Shown in pieces: positions 46,464-56,826 of a DNA stretch of 64,000 bases. Under the pieces are notes generated by a model, which was given only the letters and a program-made list of their open reading frames with translations, was not told the DNA's origin and did not search any database. A program made the position numbers and the translations under genes. The stretch comes from Pseudomonas aestuarii. Its GTDB lineage: Bacteria; Pseudomonadota; Gammaproteobacteria; Pseudomonadales; Pseudomonadaceae. How positions within the stretch are numbered: position 1 is the first letter of the stretch; each line of letters opens with the position of its first letter. The DNA is taken from the NCBI RefSeq assembly GCF_027988105.1, contig NZ_JAQJZJ010000003.1, forward strand, positions 248,001-312,000, written 5' to 3'.

Positions 46464-47743
46464 GGTGTTGGCTCCTGGCTGGCTAGCGGCAGATCGGCGC
46501 TCGGGATTTGCATCAGCGGGTAGCTGTCCTGCACGCCTGGCGACTTGATCACCGGAAAGGCCCGCTGTACCCAGCGCAGTAATTCGATGCTCGGGCTGTT
46601 CATCAACAGACGCACCTGCGGGTACAACCACAGCAGGCGGTCGACGTTGTCGTTCGGCTCATAGGCCACATCACCCACCCCATCGTCATTGCGGTCCCAG
46701 CCCAGGTAGTCGCTCCAGTAATTGCCGCGCCCGTCCAGCGACCATTCCTGGGTACGGGTGGCGACATACTTGACCTGCTGCTGGTTACCGACAAAGGCAT
46801 TGCCGGCGATGCGGTTGTCTTCTGAACCTGCGGTCAGGTGGATACCCAGGGCGCTGCGCTCGAAGTGGTTGTGCTCGATGCTGTTGAACAGCGAGTTGTA
46901 GATGAACAGCGCCTTGCCTTCGGCACCGGAGATCATGTTGTCGCCGGTCGAGCCGCTGCGCACATCGCTGACGAAATTGTCGCGTAGGGTGGAATAGGTG
47001 ATGTAGTTCATCAGGATGCCGTAGTTCTCGTCCTGCTCGGAACGATTGCCGATTACCGTCAGATGATGGCTTTGCATCAGCGCATAGCCGGTGCGAGTGC
47101 GCCGAGTCAGATTACCAAGCACCTGATTGTTGTTGGAGAACATGTAATGAATGCCATAGCGCAGATCCTCGAGGGTGTTGCCTTCGAGGCGATTGCCGTT
47201 GGACACGTCGATATAGATGCCGTCGCGGGTATGCCAGACATGATTGCCGATCACTTGGGCGCCGCTCACGGAAAACAGGTGAATGCCGTTGCCGCGATCC
47301 TGGGAGCGGATGCGTTGATCGCCCTCGATCTGATTATTGATGACACTGACGTTCGCGGTGCCATCGACCCATATACCGAACCCCGCCCCCACCAACTGAC
47401 TGTCGCGCACCTGGGCGCCGCTGGCCTGGCGCTCGATAAATACGCCGGAATTCAGGGCCGTCAGGTCTTGGCCCCAGTTGCGCAGCGTGCAGCCCTGGAT
47501 GCTGACGTTGGCAGCCTGAATGGTCAGGGCACTGCCCTGGCCCTGAGCGTCGATGATTGCGCCGGGCGCGCAACTCAGGGTCATCGGGGTGGAAATGCGA
47601 AACTGTCCGCGGTATTCACCGGCGGGCAGTCGCCACTGTGCTTCGCCCACGGCCTGCAGGGGCAGTGTGGCTAAGGGTTGTGCCAACGCCGCGGACGAAC
47701 CGAGGAGCCAGCAGAATAGGAGCAATGCCCACTGGCGTGGCAT
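46460..47743 (-). CDS. nosD: NosD periplasmic maturation protein
   Basis: A 427-residue periplasmic protein. A signal peptide ([21 protein letters not shown]) is followed by a right-handed beta-helix of many short NxI/GNxI repeats, such as VIGNHVWH and RLEGNTLE. NosD receives copper from NosL and works with NosFY on NosZ. The frame extends to a TTG at 47794. I prefer the ATG at 47743 because it begins the signal peptide, although no strong ribosome-binding site is visible. Confidence 0.93.
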   Translation of the reverse strand: MPRQWALLLFCWLLGSSAALAQPLATLPLQAVGEAQWRLPAGEYRGQFRISTPMTLSCAPGAIIDAQGQGSALTIQAANVSIQGCTLRNWGQDLTALNSGVFIERQASGAQVRDSQLVGAGFGIWVDGTANVSVINNQIEGDQRIRSQDRGNGIHLFSVSGAQVIGNHVWHTRDGIYIDVSNGNRLEGNTLEDLRYGIHYMFSNNNQVLGNLTRRTRTGYALMQSHHLTVIGNRSEQDENYGILMNYITYSTLRDNFVSDVRSGSTGDNMISGAEGKALFIYNSLFNSIEHNHFERSALGIHLTAGSEDNRIAGNAFVGNQQQVKYVATRTQEWSLDGRGNYWSDYLGWDRNDDGVGDVAYEPNDNVDRLLWLYPQVRLLMNSPSIELLRWVQRAFPVIKSPGVQDSYPLMQIPSADLPLASQEPTP

Positions 47744-47892
47744 TGCGCGTCTTGCTTGATGGAACGCTAAGTCGTTAGTGATACGGATAGCCAATTACCT
47801 GTTATCAAGTAGCGATGACCAGCAGCCCGCCACCCGCCAAGGCAGCCACAGGCTGCGCCGTCGCCCCGCAAAAGCAGGACGACGGTGCGGGT

Positions 47893-49824
47893 TTATGCCG
47901 GTTCGACCAGCATCCGCCCGACCATTTCCATGTGCAAGGCGTGGCAGAACCAGCTGCAGTAATACCAATGCACACCGGGCTTGTCGGCGATAAAGGTGAT
48001 GGACGAAGTTTGCTGTGGGCTGATTTCCATGCTCACCCCGTGATTGACCATGACGAAGCCGTGCGACACGTCCTCGATCTGATCGATATTGGTGATGGTT
48101 ACCGTGACTTCGTTACCCTGCTTGACGGTGAATTCGGTGAGGCCATAAGCCGGTGCCATGGAGGTCATGTACACGCGGACTTTGTTGCCATCGCGGATGA
48201 CCTTGTTGTCGGCCTCCAGCTTGATGCCATCCTTCTTCGCCCGTTCGACGGTCGGGGCAAAGAAGGGATCGTCACGGCTCCAGATTTTCTGGGTCCTGAC
48301 CTGGTCGCGACGAATCATGGTGCAGTCATGGGGTTCGGCGAAGGTCGGGCCGTCGTGCACCAGCTTCATTTCGTCGCCTGAAATATCGATCAACTGATCG
48401 TTCTCCGGGTGCAGCGGGCCGGTTGGCAGGAAGCGGTCCTTGGAAAACTTGCTCAGTACCACCAGCCACTTGCCGTCTGCATCGCGCGTTTCGCACAGCG
48501 AGGCATGGTTGTGTCCGGGCTGGTAGTGCACATCGAGCTTCTGCTTGATGTAGTTGAGCTTCTCACCCTTGTAAGCACGCACCGCCTCATCAATGTTCCA
48601 CTTGGCTACCTGACTGTCGATAAACAGCGTGGTGTAGGCATTGCCGCGGCCGTCGAAGGTGGTGTGCAGCGGACCCAGACCCAGCTCAGGCTCACCCACT
48701 ATCACTTCACGGGGGTCCTTGAACTTGTCATCGAACAGGTCGTCGAGCTTGTCGATAGCGATGATCGAGCAGGTTGGCGACAGCTTGCCGGCGGCAATGA
48801 AGTACTTGCCGTCCGGCGAAGAGTTGCAACCATGGGGGTTCTTCGGCACCGGGATATAGCGAGTCAGCTGCGAACCTTCGCGACCGTCAACCACTGGCAC
48901 CTTGGAGTCGCCCAAGGTGATGAACTTGCCCGCCTTAATGTCCGCTTCGATGCGCTCGATGTTGAACACCACCACCCAGTCGCGTTCGTTGCGCATCATG
49001 CCGCCCAGATCGATGGCCTTCTCCGAGTTGTAACAGGTGGATGCCACGTACTTGCCGGTGTAGTCGGCATCGGTGTTGTCCAGGTTGCCGTCGACAATGA
49101 CCTGGAAGGCCATTTCCATCTTCTCTGCATCAATGGCGTTGAACATGGTGTAACTGTCTGGCGAATCTATCTTAAAGGTGCTGCCATCGTTCGGGTGCGG
49201 AATGATGAACTCGGCGTTGGCGAACACGTACTTGGTATAGGGCACCTTTTGCAGGCGCAGGCCGTGGACAGCCTGAACGTTGGGTACGGTCAGGATCTTG
49301 TCGCACTTCATCACATCCAAACGGATGCGGGCGATGCGCGTGTTGGCCTTGTCGTTGATAAACAGGTACTTACCGTCGTAGCGGCCATCTTTCATCGAGA
49401 GATGCGGATGGTGACAGTCACCGTTCTGGAACTTGGCGCTGTCGCCGAGGATGTGCTGGCTTTCGTTGGTCAGGCCCCAGCCGGTGGCAGAGTCGACGTT
49501 GAACACCGGGATGCGCATCAGTTCGCGCATGGATGGAATGCCCATCACCCGCACTTCGCCCTGGTGGCCGCCGCTCCAGAAGCCGTAGTAGTCATCCAGC
49601 TCGCCTGGGCCGACATGAATCTTCGATTGTGCATCCTCAACTGCCGCGGCCCAGGACTCGCGGGTCATCACCGCGCTGCCCAGCGCGGTGGCGCCGACCA
49701 GTGCCGCGCCAGTCATGGCGCTGGCACCAAGGAAACCGCGGCGGCTCAAGCCGGTCTTTTCGAGCATTTCGACCTGCTGCTTGGCATCGACTGCCGGCTT
49801 ATTCTTCGACTCTTTATCGCTCAT
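47893..49824 (-). CDS. nosZ: Nitrous-oxide reductase NosZ (clade I, Tat-exported)
   Basis: A 643-residue periplasmic multicopper enzyme reducing N2O to N2. A Tat signal (SRRGFLGASAM, Arg28-Arg29) marks clade I. The beta-propeller carries CuZ histidines (DCHHPHLS). The C-terminal cupredoxin carries the CuA ligands in YYCSWFCHALHMEM, with C623, C627, H631 and M634. These numbers equal those of the P. stutzeri enzyme plus five. GGAGCACAACCC precedes the ATG. Confidence 0.97.
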   Translation of the reverse strand: MSDKESKNKPAVDAKQQVEMLEKTGLSRRGFLGASAMTGAALVGATALGSAVMTRESWAAAVEDAQSKIHVGPGELDDYYGFWSGGHQGEVRVMGIPSMRELMRIPVFNVDSATGWGLTNESQHILGDSAKFQNGDCHHPHLSMKDGRYDGKYLFINDKANTRIARIRLDVMKCDKILTVPNVQAVHGLRLQKVPYTKYVFANAEFIIPHPNDGSTFKIDSPDSYTMFNAIDAEKMEMAFQVIVDGNLDNTDADYTGKYVASTCYNSEKAIDLGGMMRNERDWVVVFNIERIEADIKAGKFITLGDSKVPVVDGREGSQLTRYIPVPKNPHGCNSSPDGKYFIAAGKLSPTCSIIAIDKLDDLFDDKFKDPREVIVGEPELGLGPLHTTFDGRGNAYTTLFIDSQVAKWNIDEAVRAYKGEKLNYIKQKLDVHYQPGHNHASLCETRDADGKWLVVLSKFSKDRFLPTGPLHPENDQLIDISGDEMKLVHDGPTFAEPHDCTMIRRDQVRTQKIWSRDDPFFAPTVERAKKDGIKLEADNKVIRDGNKVRVYMTSMAPAYGLTEFTVKQGNEVTVTITNIDQIEDVSHGFVMVNHGVSMEISPQQTSSITFIADKPGVHWYYCSWFCHALHMEMVGRMLVEPA

Positions 49825-49880
49825 GGGTTGTGCTCCTTGACTGGATAAATACGGGCTGTCGAACGGCCGCGCTCAGGCGC

Positions 49881-52070
49881 TTAGAGGGCTCGCTCAGGGA
49901 TGACTACTTGCACTACGGGGATCAGCTCGGCGCTGGCCGGCGCCTTCTTGCTGCGTTTCTTCTGCTTGAGAATCAGCGGCGGGCACTTGTCGTCGTTGTG
50001 GTAGGTCATCTGGCAATCGAGGCAGTAGTGGCACTCGTTGGCATTGATATGGCCGTCGGGATGAATCGCCTGGATCTCGCACTCCTTGGCGCACAGCTGG
50101 CAGGGGTTGCCACATTCCTTGCGCCGCTTCAGCCAGTCGAACAGGCGGAATTTGCTCGGAATGGCCAGCGCCGCGCCCAGTGGGCAGATGTAGCGGCAGT
50201 AGACCTTGCGGGTGAAGATGTTGATCACCAGGAGGATCACCGCGTAAAGCACGAACCACCACTGACGGTCGAATCTCAGGGTGATGGCGGTCTTGAACGG
50301 CTCCACTTCGGCGAAGCGCTCGGCAGTGGCCAGCGATTCCAGGGAGAGGCCGAACAGCAGCAGGAGGATGATGTACTTGATCGCCCAGAGCCGCTCATGC
50401 AGCGCGAACGGCAACTCGAACTGGCGGATTTTCAGCTTGCGCGCGGCCTCGTTGATCAGCTCCTGCAGGGCGCCGAACGGGCACAGCCAGCCGCAGAACA
50501 CGCCGCGGCCCCAGAGCAGGATGCTGGCGGCGGTGAAGGTCCAGATGATGAAAATGATCGGGTCGGTGAGGAACAGCTCCCAGCGGAAGTCCTGCACCAG
50601 GGCATGCACGAAGGTCAGCACGTTGACCACCGACAACTGGCCCAGGGCATACCAGCCAATGAACACCACGGTGAAGATCAGGTAACCGCGGCGCAACCAG
50701 TGGAGGAAATGCGGGCGCCGGGTGAACTTGTCCTGGAGGAACAGGATCACCGTCAGCAGCAACAAGGCGACGACTATCACGCCGATCTGGAAACTTTTCT
50801 GGTACCAGATATTCAGCCACAGCGGCCGATTGGCTTCTTCGACGGCAGCCAGCTCGGCGGTAGTCGGCTGTGGCCGCTGGAGATACTCCTCGGGCATCTG
50901 ATAGGGCAGCTCGAAACTGCTGAAGATGCCGCTGATCGGCCCGGTCTGGCGCTTCACCAGCAGTTCAAGGGCCCAGGGCGAGCCTGGATCGAATCCGGAC
51001 GGCTCACGCACGATAAAGATCGCCATCTCGCGGAAATCCGGCATGCCTTCGGCATAGACATCGCTCAGACGCTCGAAATCACGATCCCGAAAGCTGATGG
51101 TTTCACCGAACTGGCGCAGCTGCACCCGGTCGAAAATGCCCCCGCGCACGTAGCCCGAACCTTTGAACGAATACTCGCCACTGCCGAGGACGGCAATCGC
51201 CTGCTCACCGGGTTCAAGCGTCTGCATGAGCAAACGGTACTGATTGTCACCCAAGAGGTTGCGGCCGATGGTCGGCGCATTCAGGTGAGCGGTGTAGAGG
51301 TCGATAAAGGTGTCGTCAACCTGATCGGGCGCCGCCTGGTCGACGCCTTCCGCCTCGCTGCCCTTGAAGGCTTCGTCGACCTGGCCACGCGTCAGGTGCA
51401 GGCGGCGGATGGCGCCATTACCGGTCAACTGGGCCCAGTCAGCAGGCTGATAGAGATCTTCGCGTACCGTGGCCGGCTGCTGCGCCATTCCGGCATTCTC
51501 TTCGACCAGACCCAGCGACACCGCTACCGCGTGGGCAGAGCGCATGACTATCTCATTGACCACCATGACCGTAACGGTGGCGCCAGTGACCGCATCGACA
51601 GTCACTGCATCGGGGTCACTGGAACGGCCGACCACCACCCGCCGGTTGACCTTGACGCCCTGATACTTGGCGGTGAAGGCGTGCAGCTTGGCAATGGGAA
51701 TGCCGACCAGCAGGATCGGCTCGTGGTGCTCGAGCACATAGGCGTCCTGAATCACGCCCGCGGTGTCGAGGATCACCTGCATGTTGATCGGCTTGCCGGA
51801 ATAGGCCGGAATATCGACCACATCCAGGCTCTGGAACACATAGCCGAGCACCTCGTCGCCACGCGCCAGGGTGCGTACTTTGAACTCGCCTTGTGGCGCG
51901 GAAACGCTGTCGACCGCAGGCAAGGTCTGTTCGATGCGTTGTTGCTCGATGTCGCCGTAGCTCTTGGCCTGCACGCCCTGGAAGGTTGCAAACATGCATG
52001 CGAACAAAACCGCGACAGCCACCCCCCATGAGCGCCAGGCACAGTGCAGGGAGGGGGTGCTGTTCATCAT
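49881..52070 (-). CDS. nosR: NosR flavo-iron-sulfur membrane regulator/electron donor
   Basis: A 729-residue membrane protein. A signal peptide starts MMNSTPSLHCAWRSWGVAVAV and precedes a periplasmic FMN-binding domain with the flavinylation motif VTGATVT. Membrane helices then carry CGWLCPFGA and CRYICPLGA, and a C-terminal cytoplasmic ferredoxin part has CQLCAKEC and CHYCLDC. It supplies electrons to NosZ and is needed for nos expression. The frame extends to an ATG at 52160, preceded by AAGGCGGA. I prefer 52070 for the signal peptide and family length, with moderate certainty. A perfect Dnr-type box lies upstream. Confidence 0.94.
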   Translation of the reverse strand: MMNSTPSLHCAWRSWGVAVAVLFACMFATFQGVQAKSYGDIEQQRIEQTLPAVDSVSAPQGEFKVRTLARGDEVLGYVFQSLDVVDIPAYSGKPINMQVILDTAGVIQDAYVLEHHEPILLVGIPIAKLHAFTAKYQGVKVNRRVVVGRSSDPDAVTVDAVTGATVTVMVVNEIVMRSAHAVAVSLGLVEENAGMAQQPATVREDLYQPADWAQLTGNGAIRRLHLTRGQVDEAFKGSEAEGVDQAAPDQVDDTFIDLYTAHLNAPTIGRNLLGDNQYRLLMQTLEPGEQAIAVLGSGEYSFKGSGYVRGGIFDRVQLRQFGETISFRDRDFERLSDVYAEGMPDFREMAIFIVREPSGFDPGSPWALELLVKRQTGPISGIFSSFELPYQMPEEYLQRPQPTTAELAAVEEANRPLWLNIWYQKSFQIGVIVVALLLLTVILFLQDKFTRRPHFLHWLRRGYLIFTVVFIGWYALGQLSVVNVLTFVHALVQDFRWELFLTDPIIFIIWTFTAASILLWGRGVFCGWLCPFGALQELINEAARKLKIRQFELPFALHERLWAIKYIILLLLFGLSLESLATAERFAEVEPFKTAITLRFDRQWWFVLYAVILLVINIFTRKVYCRYICPLGAALAIPSKFRLFDWLKRRKECGNPCQLCAKECEIQAIHPDGHINANECHYCLDCQMTYHNDDKCPPLILKQKKRSKKAPASAELIPVVQVVIPERAL

Positions 52071-52227
52071 GGACCGGCTTTGGCGGTTGGATCGAACAAC
52101 CACCGTAGCACCGGTAGATGAACCATGGGGGATTACATTCGGCAGCTGACAGGTTTGCATATGACTTATCCGCCTTAGGCGGCTAGGAACGTGCTGTCAT
52201 GGTAGGGGATGCATGCCCTCTCTCCCC

Positions 52228-52241
52228 TTGATCAAAATCAA
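52228..52241. promoter_or_regulatory. Anr/Dnr-type box of the nos promoter
   Basis: TTGATCAAAATCAA is a perfect match, predicting a start near 52193 and transcription of nosRZDFYL-tatE. Confidence 0.85.
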
Positions 52242-52292
52242 GTTGCGACATCCTGCCGCGGGGATGCGCACACCTTACAGCGCCTGATCGGG

Positions 52293-53663
52293 CTAATGCA
52301 TCGGGCCATTGGTGCGCATGGCGCACCCGCTCTGCGCCAGACCCCAGGGTGCGGCGCGCGCACCCGGTCGCGCTAACGCAATCCGCAGTGTCTTCGGATA
52401 ATAGCTGACAAAATCGATCACATCCTGTGTGGTCAGATACGCAGCGCTCGCCCCGCGCGTGGCTGCGCTGGCCTTGAGCTCCAGGCGGGCGATGCTGCGC
52501 AGGTGCACCTGATCGGGGCCGTCGGCGAAGCGCAGGGCGCGGCCGGTGGTCCACATGTCGGCCAGCGGCGTGTCCGGGGTCAGGCCCATGGCGCCGTAGA
52601 CCTGCATGGCGCGGTCGACCACGCGGGTGTGCATGCCGGGCACCAGCGCCTTGATCATGGCGATTTCCTTGCGCGCGGCCTTGGCCCCCACCTCGTCGAT
52701 CATCCAGGCGGTCTTGAGTACCAGCAGGCGCGCCTGCTCGATCTCGATGCGCGACTCGGCAATCCAGTCGCCGATGTTGGCGTACTGGTGCAGGTACTTG
52801 CCGAAGGCCTTGCGCTCCTGGCAGCGTTCGACCATCAGCTCCAGGGCCAGCTCGGCCATGCCGATCGAGCGCATGCAGTGGTGAACACGTCCGGGGCCAA
52901 GGCGCGCCTGGGCCATCATGAAGCCAGCACCCTCCTCGCCCAGCAGATTGCCGATCGGCACCCGCACATCGCGCAGCAGTAGTTCGCTGTGGCCTTCCGG
53001 GGCGATATGGTTCATCACCGGGATATTGCGCAGCAGCTCCACCCCGGGCGTGTCGAACGGCACCAGGATCATGCTCTGCTGCCGATGGGCGTCGGCATTC
53101 GGGTCGGTCTTGCCCATCACGATCAGCAGCTTGCAGTCAGGGTGCGAGGCGTTGGTGATGAACCACTTGCGCCCGTTGATCACGTAGTCGTCGCCGTCGC
53201 GACGGATCAGGGTCTGGATATTGCTGGCATCCGATGAGGGCACATCCGGCTCGGTCATGGCGAAGGCCGAGCGGATTTCGCCGTCGAGCAACGGCGTCAG
53301 CCAGCGCGCACGCTGCTCGGGCGTGGCGAACAGGTGCAGCAGCTCCATGTTGCCGGTGTCCGGCGCGTTGCAGTTGAACACCTCCGAGGCCCAGGAAACC
53401 CGGCCCATGATCTCCGCCAGCGGTGCGTATTCCAGGTTGCTCAGGCGGGTGCCCGGCTCGTCCTCGCCCAGCGCCGGCAAGAACAGGTTCCACAGCCCTT
53501 CGGCGCGGGCCAGAGCCTTGAGGTCGGCCATGAAGGACACCGGAAAATGCCCGGCGCCGACCTCGGCGTGCCAGGCGCCGATGCGCGGCACGACATGCTC
53601 GTCCATGAAAGTGCGCAGCTGCTGACGCAGTGCTTCGGTGCGGGGGCTGTAGGCGAAGTGCAT
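52293..53663 (-). CDS. Acyl-CoA dehydrogenase family protein
   Basis: A 456-residue flavoprotein that oxidises an acyl-CoA to the enoyl-CoA. The FAD/substrate regions AFAMTEPDVPSSDASN and WFITNASHPDCK are present, as are the C-terminal MQVYGAMGLTPDTPLADMW and GRALRFADGPDQVHL. It belongs to the longer bacterial subgroup rather than the classical short-chain type. A tail after LELKAS has no clear homology. GAGGTTCGCC marks the ATG at 53663. It sits upstream of nosR on the same strand but is not part of known nos clusters. Confidence 0.88.
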   Translation of the reverse strand: MHFAYSPRTEALRQQLRTFMDEHVVPRIGAWHAEVGAGHFPVSFMADLKALARAEGLWNLFLPALGEDEPGTRLSNLEYAPLAEIMGRVSWASEVFNCNAPDTGNMELLHLFATPEQRARWLTPLLDGEIRSAFAMTEPDVPSSDASNIQTLIRRDGDDYVINGRKWFITNASHPDCKLLIVMGKTDPNADAHRQQSMILVPFDTPGVELLRNIPVMNHIAPEGHSELLLRDVRVPIGNLLGEEGAGFMMAQARLGPGRVHHCMRSIGMAELALELMVERCQERKAFGKYLHQYANIGDWIAESRIEIEQARLLVLKTAWMIDEVGAKAARKEIAMIKALVPGMHTRVVDRAMQVYGAMGLTPDTPLADMWTTGRALRFADGPDQVHLRSIARLELKASAATRGASAAYLTTQDVIDFVSYYPKTLRIALARPGARAAPWGLAQSGCAMRTNGPMH

Positions 53664-53990
53664 GGCGAACCTCGTATCGATCATGGGTTGAGGTTTCACG
53701 TTAGGCCGGCCTGCGTTTGCAACCAAGGATCTTCCATGGCCTGAATCGGCGGCCAATCACGCCCGTCCACCGCTGCCGAATCTTGACCGGGATCATCACG
53801 GCCAGCGACAAAACTGCTAACGGCCTGCCAGAGAAAACCAGCAGCCAGGGCGTCAGCCGCGCCCCTTATGACGCCCGCCACGATGGCTATCGCTGCGCTC
53901 AACACCATCCTACGGATCACTGCTCAACCCGGCCTGGAGTGGACATCGGCTCTTCTAGGATGTGGTCTGCGTACGTGTCGAGCGACTGGC
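53664..53990. other. Spacer, no gene supported
   Basis: About 330 bp between the acyl-CoA dehydrogenase and the CopD-like gene. A 74-codon minus-strand frame (53696-53920) exists but has no ribosome-binding site and unconvincing composition. I see nothing else. Confidence 0.4.
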
Positions 53991-54431
53991 TCACCAGTGG
54001 ATATAGAACATCGCCTTGGCCAGCAGGACGATGCCGAGCATCTGCCCCAGCACCGCCCAGTGCAGCTTGCGGTACAGGCTCGGGGTCATGCGGCCAGAGC
54101 GGAGCAGCATGGCGACCAGGCCGAAACTGAAAAACACGGTGACGGCCAGCACGATCTTCAGGCTGAGCAAGGTGGCGAAGCTGCTGGCGAAGGGATCGCT
54201 CAGGGCCTGGCGGTGCTGCCAGGCCAGGCCGATGCCGGCGCCATAGACCAGCAGCACCACCCAATGCAGTACCGTGCGCGTGCGTTTGCCGAGGGCCTGT
54301 TCCAGCTCGCCCAGCGCGCCAGGCGCAAGCTGCGGCTTGACCTTGGCGAGGATGACCACCTCGAAGAACAGCGTGCCGATAAAGGCAATGGCCGCGAGCA
54401 GGTGTACGACATGCAGCAGCGAATAACTCAT
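53991..54431 (-). CDS. CopD-like four-helix membrane protein
   Basis: A 146-residue protein with four hydrophobic helices. The N-terminus LLHVVHLLAAIAFIGTLFFEVV resembles the CopD/cytochrome b561-like family, with histidines that could bind heme or copper. A similar gene lies beside hemN in other Pseudomonas. The stop of hemN is only 10 bp upstream, so the two are co-transcribed. Function unknown; a role in heme or metal handling is inference. Confidence 0.7.
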   Translation of the reverse strand: MSYSLLHVVHLLAAIAFIGTLFFEVVILAKVKPQLAPGALGELEQALGKRTRTVLHWVVLLVYGAGIGLAWQHRQALSDPFASSFATLLSLKIVLAVTVFFSFGLVAMLLRSGRMTPSLYRKLHWAVLGQMLGIVLLAKAMFYIHW

Positions 54432-54441
54432 GGCGGCCCCT

Positions 54442-55830
54442 TCAAACCGTGCGCGAGAAGTTGCCCTTCTGTTCGCTGCCGAGGTAGGCGTCGAAGGCCA
54501 TGGCCACGCTGCGCATCATCAGGTGGCCTTGCGGCAGCAGCACCAGGGCGTCGTCGTGGATCTCCACCAGGCGATCAGCCACATGCTCCTCGAGGGCCGC
54601 CAGGGAGTCGGCGAAGTAGTCCTTGAAGTCGATCCCGTGACGCGCCTCGACGGTGGCGAAGTCGACTCGGCCATGGCACATCAGGGCGCTGATCACCTCG
54701 CGGCGCAGCAGGTCGTCGGCGTTCAGGCGGTAACCGCGATGCACCGGCAGCAGGCCCTGGTCGAGGCGCGCGTAGTACTGCGAGAGCTCCTTGACGCTCT
54801 GGCTGTAGCTGTCGCCGACGTTGCCGATCGAGGACACGCCCAGGCCGATCAGGTCGCAATCGGCATGGGTGGAATAGCCCTGAAAATTGCGCTGCAGGGT
54901 GCCATTGGCCCGCGCCAGGGCCAGTTCGTCATCCGGCAGGGCGAAATGATCCATGCCGATATACACGTAGCCGGCGTCGGTCAGGCGCTTGATGGTCAGC
55001 TCCAGCAGTTCCAGCTTGCGCTCCGGCGGCGGCATGTCTTCGCGGCGGATCAGGCGTTGTGCGCGGACCATTTGCGGCAGGTGGGCATAGCTGTAGGCGG
55101 CGATCCGATCCGGGCGCAGGGCGATGATCTTGCTCAGGGTGACGTCGAAGCTGGCCACCGTCTGCAGCGGCAAGCCGTAGATCAGGTCGACGCTGACCGA
55201 CTTGAACTGCGCCTCGCGCGCGGCGGCGACCAACGCATAAACCTGCTCCTCGCTCTGCACGCGGTTGACCGCCGCCTGCACATCGGCATCGAAGTCCTGC
55301 ACGCCGAAGCTCAGGCGATTGAAGCCGAGCGAGCGCAAATGCTGGATCTGTTCGGTGCTGATGGTGCGCGGGTCGACCTCGATGGAGAACTCGTGGTCGT
55401 CGCTGTCATCCAGGTTGAACGCCTGGTGCAAGGTCGCCAGCAGGTCGGCCAGTTGTTCGCTGGTCAGGTAGGTCGGCGTGCCGCCGCCCAGGTGCAACTG
55501 GGTCAGCTTGCGCGTGCGGTCGAACAGTGCCGCCTGCATGGCGATTTCGCGCTTGAGGTAGGTCAGGTATTCCACTGCGCGGTGGGTCTTCTGGGTGATG
55601 ATCTTGTTGCAGGCGCAGTAGTAACAGAGGCTCTTGCAGAACGGGATATGGATATACAGCGACAGCGGCTTGGGCGCGATCGCCTGGTTGCTCGCCGCAA
55701 CGGCGTTCTGATAATCGTCCATGGCAAACGCCTGATGGAACTGCGGCGCGGTGGGATAGGAGGTATAGCGCGGCCCCGGGCGATCATACTTCTCGACCAG
55801 CGCGCGATTGAAGTTCAGCGATTGGTCCAT
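54442..55830 (-). CDS. hemN: Oxygen-independent coproporphyrinogen III oxidase
   Basis: A 462-residue radical-SAM enzyme converting coproporphyrinogen III to protoporphyrinogen IX without oxygen, needed for heme of cytochromes and NorB under anaerobiosis. The Fe-S motif is C65-x3-C69-x2-C72 (IPFCKSLCYYCAC), preceded by RYTSYPTAPQF. GGTHLGGGTPTYL-like SAM contacts are present as LHLGGGTPTYL. The ATG at 55830 is chosen for family fit and GAGGTGG upstream. A degenerate Anr-type box lies about 125 bp upstream. Confidence 0.96.
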   Translation of the reverse strand: MDQSLNFNRALVEKYDRPGPRYTSYPTAPQFHQAFAMDDYQNAVAASNQAIAPKPLSLYIHIPFCKSLCYYCACNKIITQKTHRAVEYLTYLKREIAMQAALFDRTRKLTQLHLGGGTPTYLTSEQLADLLATLHQAFNLDDSDDHEFSIEVDPRTISTEQIQHLRSLGFNRLSFGVQDFDADVQAAVNRVQSEEQVYALVAAAREAQFKSVSVDLIYGLPLQTVASFDVTLSKIIALRPDRIAAYSYAHLPQMVRAQRLIRREDMPPPERKLELLELTIKRLTDAGYVYIGMDHFALPDDELALARANGTLQRNFQGYSTHADCDLIGLGVSSIGNVGDSYSQSVKELSQYYARLDQGLLPVHRGYRLNADDLLRREVISALMCHGRVDFATVEARHGIDFKDYFADSLAALEEHVADRLVEIHDDALVLLPQGHLMMRSVAMAFDAYLGSEQKGNFSRTV

Positions 55831-55947
55831 GTGCGACCACCTCGTAGCGTGAATAGGAAAACCACGACTGCGCCTAGCGCAGCGCCCTGCCCGCGTGGGT
55901 AGCCGGCAATAATGCCGCCATTGTAAGGGGCGCCGCCGGCGCAGCAC

Positions 55948-55961
55948 CTGACGAGAGTCAA
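55948..55961. promoter_or_regulatory. Possible Anr-type box upstream of hemN
   Basis: On the minus strand TTGACTCTCGTCAG retains seven of ten consensus positions. hemN is Anr/Dnr-controlled in P. aeruginosa, which supports the call, but the match is weak. The remainder of the 297-bp spacer shows no gene. Confidence 0.4.
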
Positions 55962-56127
55962 TTCTCGCGCACAAGCGATTGCAGCCAGGCGCCATGCACC
56001 ACTGTTGTCGAGGGGGCCGTAATACTGACTGTTTAGCGGCCGTGAGCTAACCCAGAACCCCGCCCGCCTCTCGCCAGCGCGTTGCAGCCATTAACCTGGA
56101 CAGCGCCTTGCACAGGCGGCGCGCCAA

Positions 56128-56826
56128 TCAATGATCACGCAGCTCGAAATGCGTGAACAGTTGCGCCAGGCGCCGCCACAACTCGCCCGCCTCCTTCGGC
56201 GTCGCGGTCATGGGCAGATCCGGGTCGAGCATGCGCGTGCTGCGCACTATCTGCACGGCGAAGCGTTCGACGCCGAAGGCATGCAGGCGCTGGCCGATGC
56301 GCCACAGGCGCTCGACGTCCAAAAGATGCCAGTGCACGGTGGTGCGGCACTCGTAATCCACGCCGCTGGCCAGCAGATGCTCCAGGCTGCGCCAGTTGGC
56401 CTTGCCGCTGCCGCTGACCCCGGTGATCAGCTCGGCATCCTCGGCCAGGGCCTTGATGTCGAAACCAACCCAGTCCGCCGCCTTGACTGCCCAGGAGAAC
56501 GCCCAGGGCTTGATCCCCGCACTGTGCAGGCCGACGCGAAACCCCATCCGCCGCACCTGTTCCATCGCCGGCACCAGGCCACCTTGCAAGGTCGCCTCGC
56601 CGCCACTGAACACCACGGCCTGCAACAAGCCCTGACGCCGTTCGAGGAAGTCCAGCACCTGCCACCAGGGAATCTCCTGCTCGCCACGGGCCGTGATCAG
56701 ATCCGGATTGTGGCAATAGCGACAGCGCCAGGCGCAGCCCTGACAGAACAGCACACAGGCCAACAGCCCCGGATAGTCGAGGGTGGTCAGGGGCACCAGG
56801 CCCCCGACCCGTAGCGCCCTGCTCAC
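56128..56826 (-). CDS. nrdG: Anaerobic ribonucleotide reductase activating protein
   Basis: A 232-residue radical-SAM activase that creates the glycyl radical on class III ribonucleotide reductase. The Fe-S motif is C31-x3-C35-x2-C38 within CQGCAWRCRYC, and SGGEATLQ is the second SAM motif. Its ATG overlaps the stop of the 55-codon glycyl-radical gene by 4 bp, so activase and substrate domain are translationally coupled. Confidence 0.93.
   Translation of the reverse strand: MSRALRVGGLVPLTTLDYPGLLACVLFCQGCAWRCRYCHNPDLITARGEQEIPWWQVLDFLERRQGLLQAVVFSGGEATLQGGLVPAMEQVRRMGFRVGLHSAGIKPWAFSWAVKAADWVGFDIKALAEDAELITGVSGSGKANWRSLEHLLASGVDYECRTTVHWHLLDVERLWRIGQRLHAFGVERFAVQIVRSTRMLDPDLPMTATPKEAGELWRRLAQLFTHFELRDH

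Noticed and set aside
49533..52031. 832-codon plus-strand frame opposite nosR
   Set aside because: Shadow of nosR and the nosZ start, with no motif or start signal.
53696..53920. 74-codon minus frame upstream of the acyl-CoA dehydrogenase
   Set aside because: No ribosome-binding site, alanine-rich start only, and it runs into the neighbouring gene's leader. Not enough to call a gene.
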